Assembly: GCA_021298235.1 (NCBI GenBank)
Contig: JAJTDX010000049.1
Location: 1-15,723 of the forward strand
Length of the DNA: 15,723 nt
DNA from: Cryomorphaceae bacterium
Lineage (GTDB): Bacteria; Bacteroidota; Bacteroidia; Flavobacteriales; Crocinitomicaceae
Reading direction: 5' to 3'
The position numbers and the translations under genes were made by a program. Below the pieces are notes generated by a model. The model saw only the letters and a list, made by a program, of their open reading frames with translations. It had not been told where the DNA came from and did no database searches. Positions 1 to 7,248 of this stretch are shown piece after piece. Each line of letters opens with the position of its first letter. Within the stretch, counting starts at the first letter, position 1.

Positions 1-2
1 TG

Positions 3-2018
3 TTTTATGGAGTTAATCCGGTGTATACACTTCCAAACGGAAAGGCATTCGGAGAGGCACTCAAAAAGGTTTCAACGACTCTTTCATTTGCTTCTCACTC
101 GGATGAAACGGCTTCGAAATGTAAATATATCGCTCCGGATCACCACGCATTGGAATCTTGGGCGGATTACAACCCTACTACCTCGCACTTTGCTGTTGCA
201 CAACCAACGATCAGACCTTTATTTAATACGGCTTCTGCTCTTGAATCCATGCGAGTTTTGGCTGATAAGGCAACTCGTGGTGGAAAGGACTCCAAGGTGG
301 CGTACGACTACATTCGTCAAATTTGGGTAAATGGCAGTGAGGCTCTTTCTGGAGTTAGGGGTGCAGATCTAGATATGTTTTGGAACATGGCCGTACACAA
401 CAGTTGCGTAAATATTCCTGCAGCTGTAGCTCCTTTAACAGTATTTACGGATGCTGCTGTAAGCAATTTGCCTACAGCTACAGGGCTAGAGGTGGTTCTT
501 TATCAGAAAGCAGCTATAGGTATTGGTCAGCAAGCAAACAATCCTTGGTTGCAAGAGCTTCCAGATCCTATTACGAAGGTTACATGGGATAACTACATTA
601 CCATGAATCCTGTCGAAATGGAGAAAGCCGGGTATGTTACTACATACGATCAGGAAAATGGATTAAGTAAAGCCACATTGAAAGTAGGCGCTGAACAAGT
701 TACCTTACCTGTTTATCCATTGCCTGGTCAGGCATTGGGTACGGTAGGTGTTGCTCTTGGCTATGGTCGTGGTGCAAATGGCGAGAATATCGGGAAGGCG
801 GCTTTTCAAACGAAGGAATACGGTGGAAACGATACAGACGATAAAGGAAATTTAAAACCAATTGGTGCAAATGTTTTTGCTTTTGTGCAATCTGGTAAAA
901 CATACGGGTATGAGGCTTCAGGTTCAGTGACCAAGGCTGCAGGGACCTATGCAATTGCAGCGACTCAGATTCATCATACGGTGATGGGGCGTCATTCAAT
1001 TGTGCGTGAAACGACTCTTGGAATCTTTAAAAATCAGGATAAAGAAGCATACAATCCTGCGCACATGCTGCAGAAATTGGACAAAGAAGGCAATCACATT
1101 GAAAAACCAGTTGGTGAGTTTGATTTGTGGGATGCTCATCCGGTTGAAAAAATTGGTCACCGATGGGGAATGACAGTGGATTTATCTTCTTGTATTGGTT
1201 GTGGTTCTTGTTTGGTAGCTTGCCAGTCTGAAAACAACGTTCCTGTTGTTGGTAAAGATGAGGTAAGAAGAGGCCGCGAAATGCATTGGTTGCGCATCGA
1301 TCGTTATTTTGCTTCTGACGAGGAACTGGTTCCCGGGTTGAAGAAAGATGCTGACAATATCAGCTACGAACAGGCAGAAAAAGCAGCAGTAAACCCTAAG
1401 GTGGTTCACATGCCATTGATGTGTCACCATTGTAACCATGCGCCGTGTGAAACGGTTTGTCCGGTTGCGGCAACAACACACAGCAATGAAGGATTAAACC
1501 AAATGGCATACAACAGATGTATCGGTACACGTTACTGTGCGAACAACTGTCCTTATAAAGTGCGTCGTTTTAACTGGTTTAACTATCCTTCTTATAAGAA
1601 ATTTACAGAAGTGAATCCTGCTCAGGATGACCTGGGTAGAATGGTTCTGAACCCTGATGTTACAGTGCGTACACGAGGTGTCATGGAAAAATGTTCTTTC
1701 TGTGTTCAACGTATTCAGGCAGGTAAGCTCGTTGCTAAGAAGGAGTCAAGACCTGTTGTGGATGGAGACTTCACTTCGGCTTGTGCTGATGCTTGTCCTA
1801 CAAATGCAATCATTGTTGGAGACTGGAATGACTTAAAATCTATGGTTAGAACAAGCTCAGACGACAAACGTGCATATCAAGCTCTTGAAGAAGTTGGTGT
1901 CAAACCAAACGTTTGGTATAAAGTGAAAGTAAGAAACGAAGAGAATGCCGAATTAGCAAAGCATCAGGTGGCAGAGGCTCATCACGGTGCACATGCTGAA
2001 AAGAAAACACATCATTAA
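3..2018 (+). CDS. actB: Alternative complex III iron-sulfur subunit ActB (5'-truncated; molybdopterin oxidoreductase-like plus ferredoxin domain)
   Basis: This is the C-terminal 671 residues of ActB. The reading frame is open from base 3, so the GTG at 21 is an internal codon and the true start lies upstream. The visible first half is the end of a molybdopterin-oxidoreductase-like domain, which in this family is known to lack molybdenum. The second half is a four-cluster ferredoxin domain. Numbering codons from base 3, the motifs are CIGCGSCLVAC (397), CHHCNHAPCETVC (474), CIGTRYCANNC (506), and CSFC (564) with CADAC (594). The third motif has Thr where a fourth Cys would be, as expected for the family's [3Fe-4S] cluster. 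The protein is periplasmic and relays electrons from quinol oxidation in the membrane towards the heme subunits. The C-terminus is rich in His, Ala and Lys. actC follows after 18 nt. The identification is secure; only the missing N-terminus is unknown. Confidence 0.95.
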   Translation, partial: FYGVNPVYTLPNGKAFGEALKKVSTTLSFASHSDETASKCKYIAPDHHALESWADYNPTTSHFAVAQPTIRPLFNTASALESMRVLADKATRGGKDSKVAYDYIRQIWVNGSEALSGVRGADLDMFWNMAVHNSCVNIPAAVAPLTVFTDAAVSNLPTATGLEVVLYQKAAIGIGQQANNPWLQELPDPITKVTWDNYITMNPVEMEKAGYVTTYDQENGLSKATLKVGAEQVTLPVYPLPGQALGTVGVALGYGRGANGENIGKAAFQTKEYGGNDTDDKGNLKPIGANVFAFVQSGKTYGYEASGSVTKAAGTYAIAATQIHHTVMGRHSIVRETTLGIFKNQDKEAYNPAHMLQKLDKEGNHIEKPVGEFDLWDAHPVEKIGHRWGMTVDLSSCIGCGSCLVACQSENNVPVVGKDEVRRGREMHWLRIDRYFASDEELVPGLKKDADNISYEQAEKAAVNPKVVHMPLMCHHCNHAPCETVCPVAATTHSNEGLNQMAYNRCIGTRYCANNCPYKVRRFNWFNYPSYKKFTEVNPAQDDLGRMVLNPDVTVRTRGVMEKCSFCVQRIQAGKLVAKKESRPVVDGDFTSACADACPTNAIIVGDWNDLKSMVRTSSDDKRAYQALEEVGVKPNVWYKVKVRNEENAELAKHQVAEAHHGAHAEKKTHH

Positions 2019-2036
2019 CAGGAAAATTTAAGCGTA

Positions 2037-3416
2037 ATGCATAAGGAAGCAGCAATAAGGGAACCCCTCATTTTAGGTCACAAGACGTATCATGATGTAA
2101 CGGAGGATGTATGCAAGCCGATTGAAGACAAGGCGCCACGCATGTGGTATATCCTTTTCGGAATTGCATTAATCATCGGGTTATATGGTGTGGGGTGTAT
2201 TTTTTACCTTCTTGGAACAGGTATTGGAGTTTGGGGATTGAATAAGACCATCGGTTGGGCTTGGGATATCACTAACTTCGTATGGTGGGTAGGTATCGGT
2301 CACGCTGGTACTTTGATCTCAGCCGTTCTTCTTTTGTTCAGACAAAAATGGAGAATGGCGATTAACAGATCAGCGGAAGCAATGACGATTTTCGCGGTCT
2401 TTATGGCAGGGATGTTTCCATTAATTCACATGGGCCGTCTTTGGGTAGGGTACTGGACTCTTCCTCTTCCAAACCATTTTGGATCGCTTTGGGTTAACTT
2501 TAACTCCCCTCTTCTTTGGGACGTATTCGCGATCTCAACGTATCTTTCAGTTTCACTTGTTTTCTGGTACATTGGTTTAATACCTGACTTCGCAACTATT
2601 CGTGACCGAGCTAAAAAACCTGTAGCTAAAAGGATGTATTCTATTCTTTCTTTTGGATGGTCTGGTCGTGCGAAACACTGGAATCGATTTGAATTGGTTT
2701 CGTTGGTTTTGGCCGGATTAGCGACTCCTCTTGTATTCTCGGTTCACTCTATCGTATCATTTGACTTTGCTACTTCAGTTATTCCAGGATGGCATACAAC
2801 TATCTTCCCTCCGTATTTCGTAGCGGGTGCGGTATTTTCTGGTTTTGCCATGGTTCAAACACTTCTTCTTGTCATGAGAAAGGCCATGAATCTGGAGGCT
2901 TACATTCACACGAAGCATGTGGAATACATGAACATCGTAATCATGGTAACCGGTTCAATCGTGGGTACGGCCTATATCACGGAGCTCTTTATTTCTTGGT
3001 ATTCAGGTGTTGAGTATGAGGCGTACGCATTTCTTAATCGTGCTACCGGTCCATATTGGTGGGCATATTGGTCCATGATGACATGCAACGTTATTTCGCC
3101 TCAGTTGATGTGGTTCCGTAAGCTAAGAAGAAGTTTATTGTTCACGTTCATTATTTCGATTGTGGTAAACATCGGTATGTGGTTTGAGCGCTATGTAATT
3201 ATTGTGACTTCATTGCACAGAGATTATATTCCTGCAGCATGGAGCATGCATTACCCGAGTCACTTGGATATTGGGGTGTATATTGGGACAATTGGTTTGT
3301 TCTTTACATTCTTCTTGCTCTTCGCAAGATACTTCCCAGTATTGGCATTAAATGAAGTGAAAACGATATTGAAAAGTTCTGGTGAGTCTTACAAGAATGC
3401 ACCTGATCACCACTAA
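2037..3416 (+). CDS. actC: Alternative complex III quinol-oxidising membrane subunit ActC (NrfD/PsrC family)
   Basis: A 459-residue polytopic membrane protein of the NrfD/PsrC type. After a hydrophilic N-terminus of about 45 residues it runs through roughly ten hydrophobic helices. Examples are the segments beginning YILFGIALIIGLYGVG and the C-terminal GTIGLFFTFFLLFARYF. Family-typical stretches include GHAGTLISAVLLLFRQKWR and FPLIHMGRLW. In the known complex this subunit binds menaquinol and passes its electrons to the ActB iron-sulfur clusters; it may also take part in proton movement. The ATG at 2037 is preceded by AGGAAAA near 2020 and lies 18 nt after actB, so the genes are almost certainly cotranscribed. 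The protein ends in APDHH. ActF is the related second membrane subunit, and this one is assigned ActC by its position after ActB and by its NrfD-like sequence. Confidence 0.94.
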   Translation: MHKEAAIREPLILGHKTYHDVTEDVCKPIEDKAPRMWYILFGIALIIGLYGVGCIFYLLGTGIGVWGLNKTIGWAWDITNFVWWVGIGHAGTLISAVLLLFRQKWRMAINRSAEAMTIFAVFMAGMFPLIHMGRLWVGYWTLPLPNHFGSLWVNFNSPLLWDVFAISTYLSVSLVFWYIGLIPDFATIRDRAKKPVAKRMYSILSFGWSGRAKHWNRFELVSLVLAGLATPLVFSVHSIVSFDFATSVIPGWHTTIFPPYFVAGAVFSGFAMVQTLLLVMRKAMNLEAYIHTKHVEYMNIVIMVTGSIVGTAYITELFISWYSGVEYEAYAFLNRATGPYWWAYWSMMTCNVISPQLMWFRKLRRSLLFTFIISIVVNIGMWFERYVIIVTSLHRDYIPAAWSMHYPSHLDIGVYIGTIGLFFTFFLLFARYFPVLALNEVKTILKSSGESYKNAPDHH

Positions 3417-3441
3417 TTGAATAAAAATTAAGACAAGCAAC

Positions 3442-3978
3442 ATGGCAGATAAAGTAATGTATGCAATGTATGACGACGACGAGGTGCTGAAAGACGGCGC
3501 TAAGAAGTTGGTCGCTCAAGGAGTAAAAATCAACGAGGTATTTTCACCATTTCCTATTCACGGGATAGATCCGATCATAGGAGTGAAGAATACACGTTTG
3601 GGAATTATGGCCTTTATTTATGGGATCACAGGTACAATGCTGGCCACGGTTGGTATGCGTTATTTCATGGTCGTAGACTGGCCAATGAATATCGGGGGTA
3701 AACCAAACTTTTCTTATTTGGACAACATGTTGGCTTTTATTCCGATCACGTTCGAATTTACAGTATTGTGTGCTGCGCATGGGATGGCTATTACATATCT
3801 GTTGCGCAACAAAACACTTCCTGGGATTCCTGCTCAGAATCCAGATCCACGAACTACTGATGATAGATTCGTAATTGAAGTTAGGGCATCTGAAAATACT
3901 CAGTTCAGTGCAGAAGAATTGGAGAAAATGTTGAAGGATACCAGCTTGGTAGAATTGGATCAAAAAGATTTGAAATAA
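3442..3978 (+). CDS. actD: Alternative complex III subunit ActD (DUF3341)
   Basis: A 178-residue protein matching the DUF3341/ActD pattern. A soluble N-terminal part of about 50 residues contains the YDDDEVLKDGAKKLVAQG stretch and the FPIHGID motif. Two transmembrane helices follow, at roughly residues 53-73 and 95-120, with a short loop carrying WPMNIGGKPNFSY between them. The C-terminus is hydrophilic and acidic, about 55 residues. ActD is a small membrane-anchored structural subunit of alternative complex III with no known cofactor. It lies 25 nt after actC in an A-rich gap without an obvious Shine-Dalgarno site, and 26 nt before actE. The length is usual for the family and nothing looks broken. 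Confidence 0.92.
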   Translation: MADKVMYAMYDDDEVLKDGAKKLVAQGVKINEVFSPFPIHGIDPIIGVKNTRLGIMAFIYGITGTMLATVGMRYFMVVDWPMNIGGKPNFSYLDNMLAFIPITFEFTVLCAAHGMAITYLLRNKTLPGIPAQNPDPRTTDDRFVIEVRASENTQFSAEELEKMLKDTSLVELDQKDLK

Positions 3979-4008
3979 GGAGCAAAAGTTTAAATGAACG
4001 TCAAATGA
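3977..4008 (+). promoter_or_regulatory. Start region of actE: SD-like AAGGAG and four-codon mini-ORF overlapping the actE start
   Basis: AAGGAG at 3977-3982 is one of the few clear Shine-Dalgarno-like sites here. It is about 11 nt from an ATG at 3994 but about 22 nt from the actE ATG at 4005. The ATG at 3994 opens a four-codon frame (Met-Asn-Val-Lys) whose TGA (4006-4008) overlaps the actE ATG as ATGA. The two ATGs sit in copies of AAATGAAC (3992-3999 and 4003-4010). This may allow translational coupling, but a chance or a small duplication is equally possible. Confidence 0.35.
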
Positions 4009-4739
4009 ACAAGAAGTTTAAGATATTCGTTGGGTTTGTAATGGCATCTGCATCGGTTTTAATACTAGGTGCATGTACAGCGAATGCAGATTCACCGGGA
4101 TTGGAGTACATGCCTGATATGTACCGTTCGCCTGCAATTGAACCATATGTTGATCATGGTGAAATTCGCGGAAGAATAAATGAGGATGTAAAATTGAAGC
4201 AGTCTGCTCTTACGCCACCTGCCGGAACGATTCCTTTTTATGGAAAAGATTCTGAGGCGGTAATGCTCATGCTCCCTTATTTTAGAAAGGCGAATGTAGC
4301 TTTCCGTCAAACGCATGGGTTGTATGGTGCTGATTTGTCTCCAAAAGACGAATACGCAGAGGCTGTGAATGACATGAACCCATATAAACTTACTGCTGAG
4401 AATTCGGAGCTTATGTTCAAAAAAGGCAAGGAGCTTTACACAGCTATGTGTCAGCATTGCCATGGTGAGAAAGGGGATGGTAATGGACCTATGGTTGTCA
4501 GTGGCGCTTATTCAGGAGTGCCTAACTATAAAGATCGTTCCGCATTGAGTGATGGACAAATTTTCTACTCCATATATTATGGAAAAGGAGCAATGGGTTC
4601 ACATGCTTCCTTATTGAATAAAAAAGAGATCTGGACTTTGGTACACTACGTGAAAAAGTTTCAGAATGCGGATTACGGAAAGTTTGATGCGAGTGGAAAC
4701 ATGGCGGTAGTAGCTGCTGCAGATACAACTGGAAATTAA
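4005..4739 (+). CDS. actE: Alternative complex III monoheme cytochrome c lipoprotein ActE
   Basis: A 244-residue lipoprotein cytochrome c. The N-terminus has a basic start, a hydrophobic stretch and a lipobox LGAC, with Cys24 as the predicted lipidated residue. An ActE-typical region follows, with YMPDMYRSPAIEPY and a PPAGTIPFYG stretch. The single heme c site is CQHCH (Cys149, Cys152, His153), followed by GEKGDGNGPM. Met197 in KGAMGSHASLL is the likely second axial ligand. In the complex this periplasm-facing, membrane-anchored cytochrome would pass electrons to the terminal oxidase, either directly or through a carrier. The ATG at 4005 is chosen because the nearby ATG at 3994 is closed by a stop after four codons. 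It lies 26 nt after actD. The C-terminal tail is Ala-rich and low in complexity. Confidence 0.93.
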   Translation: MNKKFKIFVGFVMASASVLILGACTANADSPGLEYMPDMYRSPAIEPYVDHGEIRGRINEDVKLKQSALTPPAGTIPFYGKDSEAVMLMLPYFRKANVAFRQTHGLYGADLSPKDEYAEAVNDMNPYKLTAENSELMFKKGKELYTAMCQHCHGEKGDGNGPMVVSGAYSGVPNYKDRSALSDGQIFYSIYYGKGAMGSHASLLNKKEIWTLVHYVKKFQNADYGKFDASGNMAVVAAADTTGN

Positions 4740-4759
4740 TAACATTGAATACGAGCAAA

Positions 4760-5947
4760 ATGGAATTTTCTATTTCAAATAACGCGAAACGCCTCACGAT
4801 GATCTTGTTAGTTACAGGAGCGATCCTGTTTATCATAGGATTGGCAACATCGATGGGAGATCATCATTTCAAAACCCGTCTCTTGGCAAATGGACTAATT
4901 AATGGGTTTTTCTTCTTTGCTTTGGGACTTGGGGCCTTATTCTTTCTGGCCTTACAATATGCTACTGAGACAGGATGGTATGCTTCTGTGAAAAGAGTCA
5001 TTGAGTCTATTGCTATGTTTCTTCCCTATGGAATGGGATTACTTGGGTTAGTTTTACTGACACTTACATTTTTAGATGGTGCACACATTTACTCTTGGAT
5101 GGATCCGGAAACAGTAGCTCATGATAAGATTATACAAGGTAAGGCTGTGTATTTAAATAAAGGATTTTTCTGGTTACGTACAGCTGTTTATTTTATCGTT
5201 TATTTCTTGTTCTTGAGAGGTTTCAGAATGCGCTCTTTGGAAGAGGATAGAATTGGCGGAACAGAGTTGCACTTTACAAACTACCGCAAAGGCGCTACAT
5301 TTTTGGTCTTCTTTGCAGTATTCAGCTCAACTTCAGCTTGGGACTGGTTGATGTCAATTGATGTGCACTGGTTTTCTACGCTCTTCGGATGGTATACGTT
5401 CGCAGGAATGTGGTGTTCGTCCATGGTAGTCTTAGTGTTGACAACCCTTTATCTGAAGTCACTGGGTTATCTTCCAAAAGTGAATGATTCACATATTCAT
5501 GACATCGGAAAATGGACTTTTGCAACATCTTTCCTCTGGTCGTACTTGTGGTTTTCTCAGTTCATGCTCATTTGGTATGCTAACATTGGGGAGGAAGTCG
5601 CTTATTACATGATGCGAATTGAAAACTTTAAAATTCTTTATTTCTCTATGTTCGTTATCAATTTTGCTTTCCCCATGCTAATTTTGATGTCGCGCGATGC
5701 AAAAAGAAATGCGGGAATACTATCTTTTGTAGGAGTAATTATTTTGATTGGGCATTGGTTGGATGTATACATCATGGTATCAGCAGGTTCATTGGGTGCA
5801 AATGCTAAAATTGGTGCACTCGAGATAGGGATGGCATTGCTTGTGGCTGGCGCATTCATTCGGATAATATTGAACAATTTGACAAAAGCACCGTTAACTC
5901 CGGTGAATCACCCGTTCCTGGACGAGAGTGTTCACCACGAAATATAA
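4760..5947 (+). CDS. actF: Alternative complex III membrane subunit ActF (NrfD-like, quinol:cytochrome c oxidoreductase)
   Basis: A polytopic membrane protein of 395 residues from the ATG at 4760. The frame also extends to a TTG at 4745, but the ATG is preferred because it places the start about 15 residues before the first hydrophobic helix and leaves a 20-nt gap after actE. About ten hydrophobic segments are visible, including NGFFFFALGLGALFFLALQY and IGALEIGMALLVAGAFIRII. Family-typical motifs are STSAWDWLMSIDVHWFSTLF and FSQFMLIWYANIGEE. ActF is the structural partner of ActC, but in the known complexes it does not hold the main quinol site. It lies 19 nt before coxB, which fits the physical coupling of alternative complex III to the oxidase seen in Flavobacterium. 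Confidence 0.92.
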   Translation: MEFSISNNAKRLTMILLVTGAILFIIGLATSMGDHHFKTRLLANGLINGFFFFALGLGALFFLALQYATETGWYASVKRVIESIAMFLPYGMGLLGLVLLTLTFLDGAHIYSWMDPETVAHDKIIQGKAVYLNKGFFWLRTAVYFIVYFLFLRGFRMRSLEEDRIGGTELHFTNYRKGATFLVFFAVFSSTSAWDWLMSIDVHWFSTLFGWYTFAGMWCSSMVVLVLTTLYLKSLGYLPKVNDSHIHDIGKWTFATSFLWSYLWFSQFMLIWYANIGEEVAYYMMRIENFKILYFSMFVINFAFPMLILMSRDAKRNAGILSFVGVIILIGHWLDVYIMVSAGSLGANAKIGALEIGMALLVAGAFIRIILNNLTKAPLTPVNHPFLDESVHHEI

Positions 5948-5966
5948 TTTACACGTTAATTGAGAA

Positions 5967-7223
5967 ATGATGGGAGGTAAACTGATTACTTTGATCGTTA
6001 TAGTTTTAGGAGTAATTGCCGTTGCGCAACTCGTACGCGTTTACGAATTAACTTCAAAGCTACGCAACCGTGGAGAACATGAGATCACGGACCGAGACAA
6101 TAACCTGAACGGTAAAATGATGTTCGCGTTTATGTTTGCGATGTATGCATTTTTCTTGTATTTGTGCATGGAATTTGGTTGGACAGGGAGAGGTGAAGCT
6201 GCATCCAACATTGGTAAAGAAACAGATTGGTTACTCAATTTGAACTTTATCATTATCATCCTGGTATTCCTACTAACGAATACCTTGTTGTTTTTCTTCA
6301 CGTACCGTTATGTCCGCAAACCAGGAGTGAAGGCGCTCTATTTTCCACACAACAACAAGTTGGAGATGATTTGGACGATCGTTCCGGCTTGTGTATTGGC
6401 TGTGATCATCATCCTTGGTTTGAAGAAGTGGAACGAAGCGACAGGAGATGCCACCAAAGAGGCTATTCGCGTAGAATTGTTTTCTAAACAGTTTGATTGG
6501 ACTGCCCGTTATTCTGGTAAGGATAACCGATTGGGAAGGTTCGATTATAAATTGACGACGGATAACAATGAATTGGCACTGATGACTGCAGCTACCATAG
6601 ATAGTGCAATTGCGGCTATGGAAACAGGTCCAAATGGAATTAAAACCCTCGAAGCGAAGTTGAACGATCGTAAAGTGATGATGATTCCGGAAGATCGTGA
6701 GAAAATGGAAACCGATTTATCCAGAAAACAACGCATGATTCGATTATTGTATCAGATGCGTGAGCGTCATGATTCTAAGATTGATGCGATGGCATGGGAT
6801 GATATCATCCAAAAAGATACACTTTACTTGTGTGCGAACAAAGAGTATGAATTTACTTTCCGTGCCAAAGATGTTATTCACTCTGCGTTCTTTCCTCATT
6901 TCCGTGCTCAGATGAATACCGTACCTGGTATGGTTACGCGCTTTAAATTTACACCTGACATTACAACGAAGGATATGCGAGAGCGCATGAACAATCCTAA
7001 GTTCAATTACGTTTTAATGTGTAACAAAATCTGCGGAGGAGCACACTACAAGATGAAGATGATTGTGGTAGTACTTGATGAACCACAGTACAAAGCATGG
7101 ATGTCTGGTAAAAAGACCTTTAAGGACGGATATATGGCTGCCATTGCGGCACCTGCTGCTCCTGCTGATGGAACGGATTCTACAGCGGTGACTCAGGATA
7201 CAGTAAGTTTAACAATGAACTAA
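5967..7223 (+). CDS. coxB: Cytochrome c oxidase subunit II (CuA subunit), long Bacteroidota form
   Basis: A 418-residue subunit II that accepts electrons into a binuclear CuA centre and passes them to subunit I. The CuA ligands are visible: His305 in DVIHSAFFPHF, then Cys352, Cys356, His360 and Met363 in CNKICGGAHYKM. There are four hydrophobic helices (about residues 6-23, 51-68, 89-111 and 134-152) instead of the usual two. Between the first cupredoxin strands (ELFSKQFDW, 170-178) and the CuA half lies an insertion of roughly 90 residues (about 190-282). It is charged, probably helical, and contains KLNDRK and PEDREKMETDLSRK. The C-terminal tail is rich in Ala, Pro and Thr. Two ATGs stand in tandem (5967 and 5970), so the start is uncertain by one codon. 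It lies 19 nt after actF and 25 nt before coxA. Confidence 0.95.
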   Translation: MMGGKLITLIVIVLGVIAVAQLVRVYELTSKLRNRGEHEITDRDNNLNGKMMFAFMFAMYAFFLYLCMEFGWTGRGEAASNIGKETDWLLNLNFIIIILVFLLTNTLLFFFTYRYVRKPGVKALYFPHNNKLEMIWTIVPACVLAVIIILGLKKWNEATGDATKEAIRVELFSKQFDWTARYSGKDNRLGRFDYKLTTDNNELALMTAATIDSAIAAMETGPNGIKTLEAKLNDRKVMMIPEDREKMETDLSRKQRMIRLLYQMRERHDSKIDAMAWDDIIQKDTLYLCANKEYEFTFRAKDVIHSAFFPHFRAQMNTVPGMVTRFKFTPDITTKDMRERMNNPKFNYVLMCNKICGGAHYKMKMIVVVLDEPQYKAWMSGKKTFKDGYMAAIAAPAAPADGTDSTAVTQDTVSLTMN

Positions 7224-7248
7224 GTATTAATTTTTAAAGATTAGAACG

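Noticed and set aside
21..23. GTG at 21 as the start of the actB gene
   Set aside because: The frame continues open to base 3, the residues before it (FYGVNP) read as ordinary coding sequence, and the protein lacks the upstream domain that ActB normally has. The gene is cut by the window edge.
4745..4759. TTG at 4745 as the actF start
   Set aside because: An ATG 15 nt downstream gives a normal N-terminus and normal spacing, and nothing supports the rare start codon.
6545..6736. Minus-strand frame opposite the CoxB insertion
   Set aside because: The plus-strand frame is a continuous subunit II with all CuA ligands; the antisense frame is low in complexity and unsupported.
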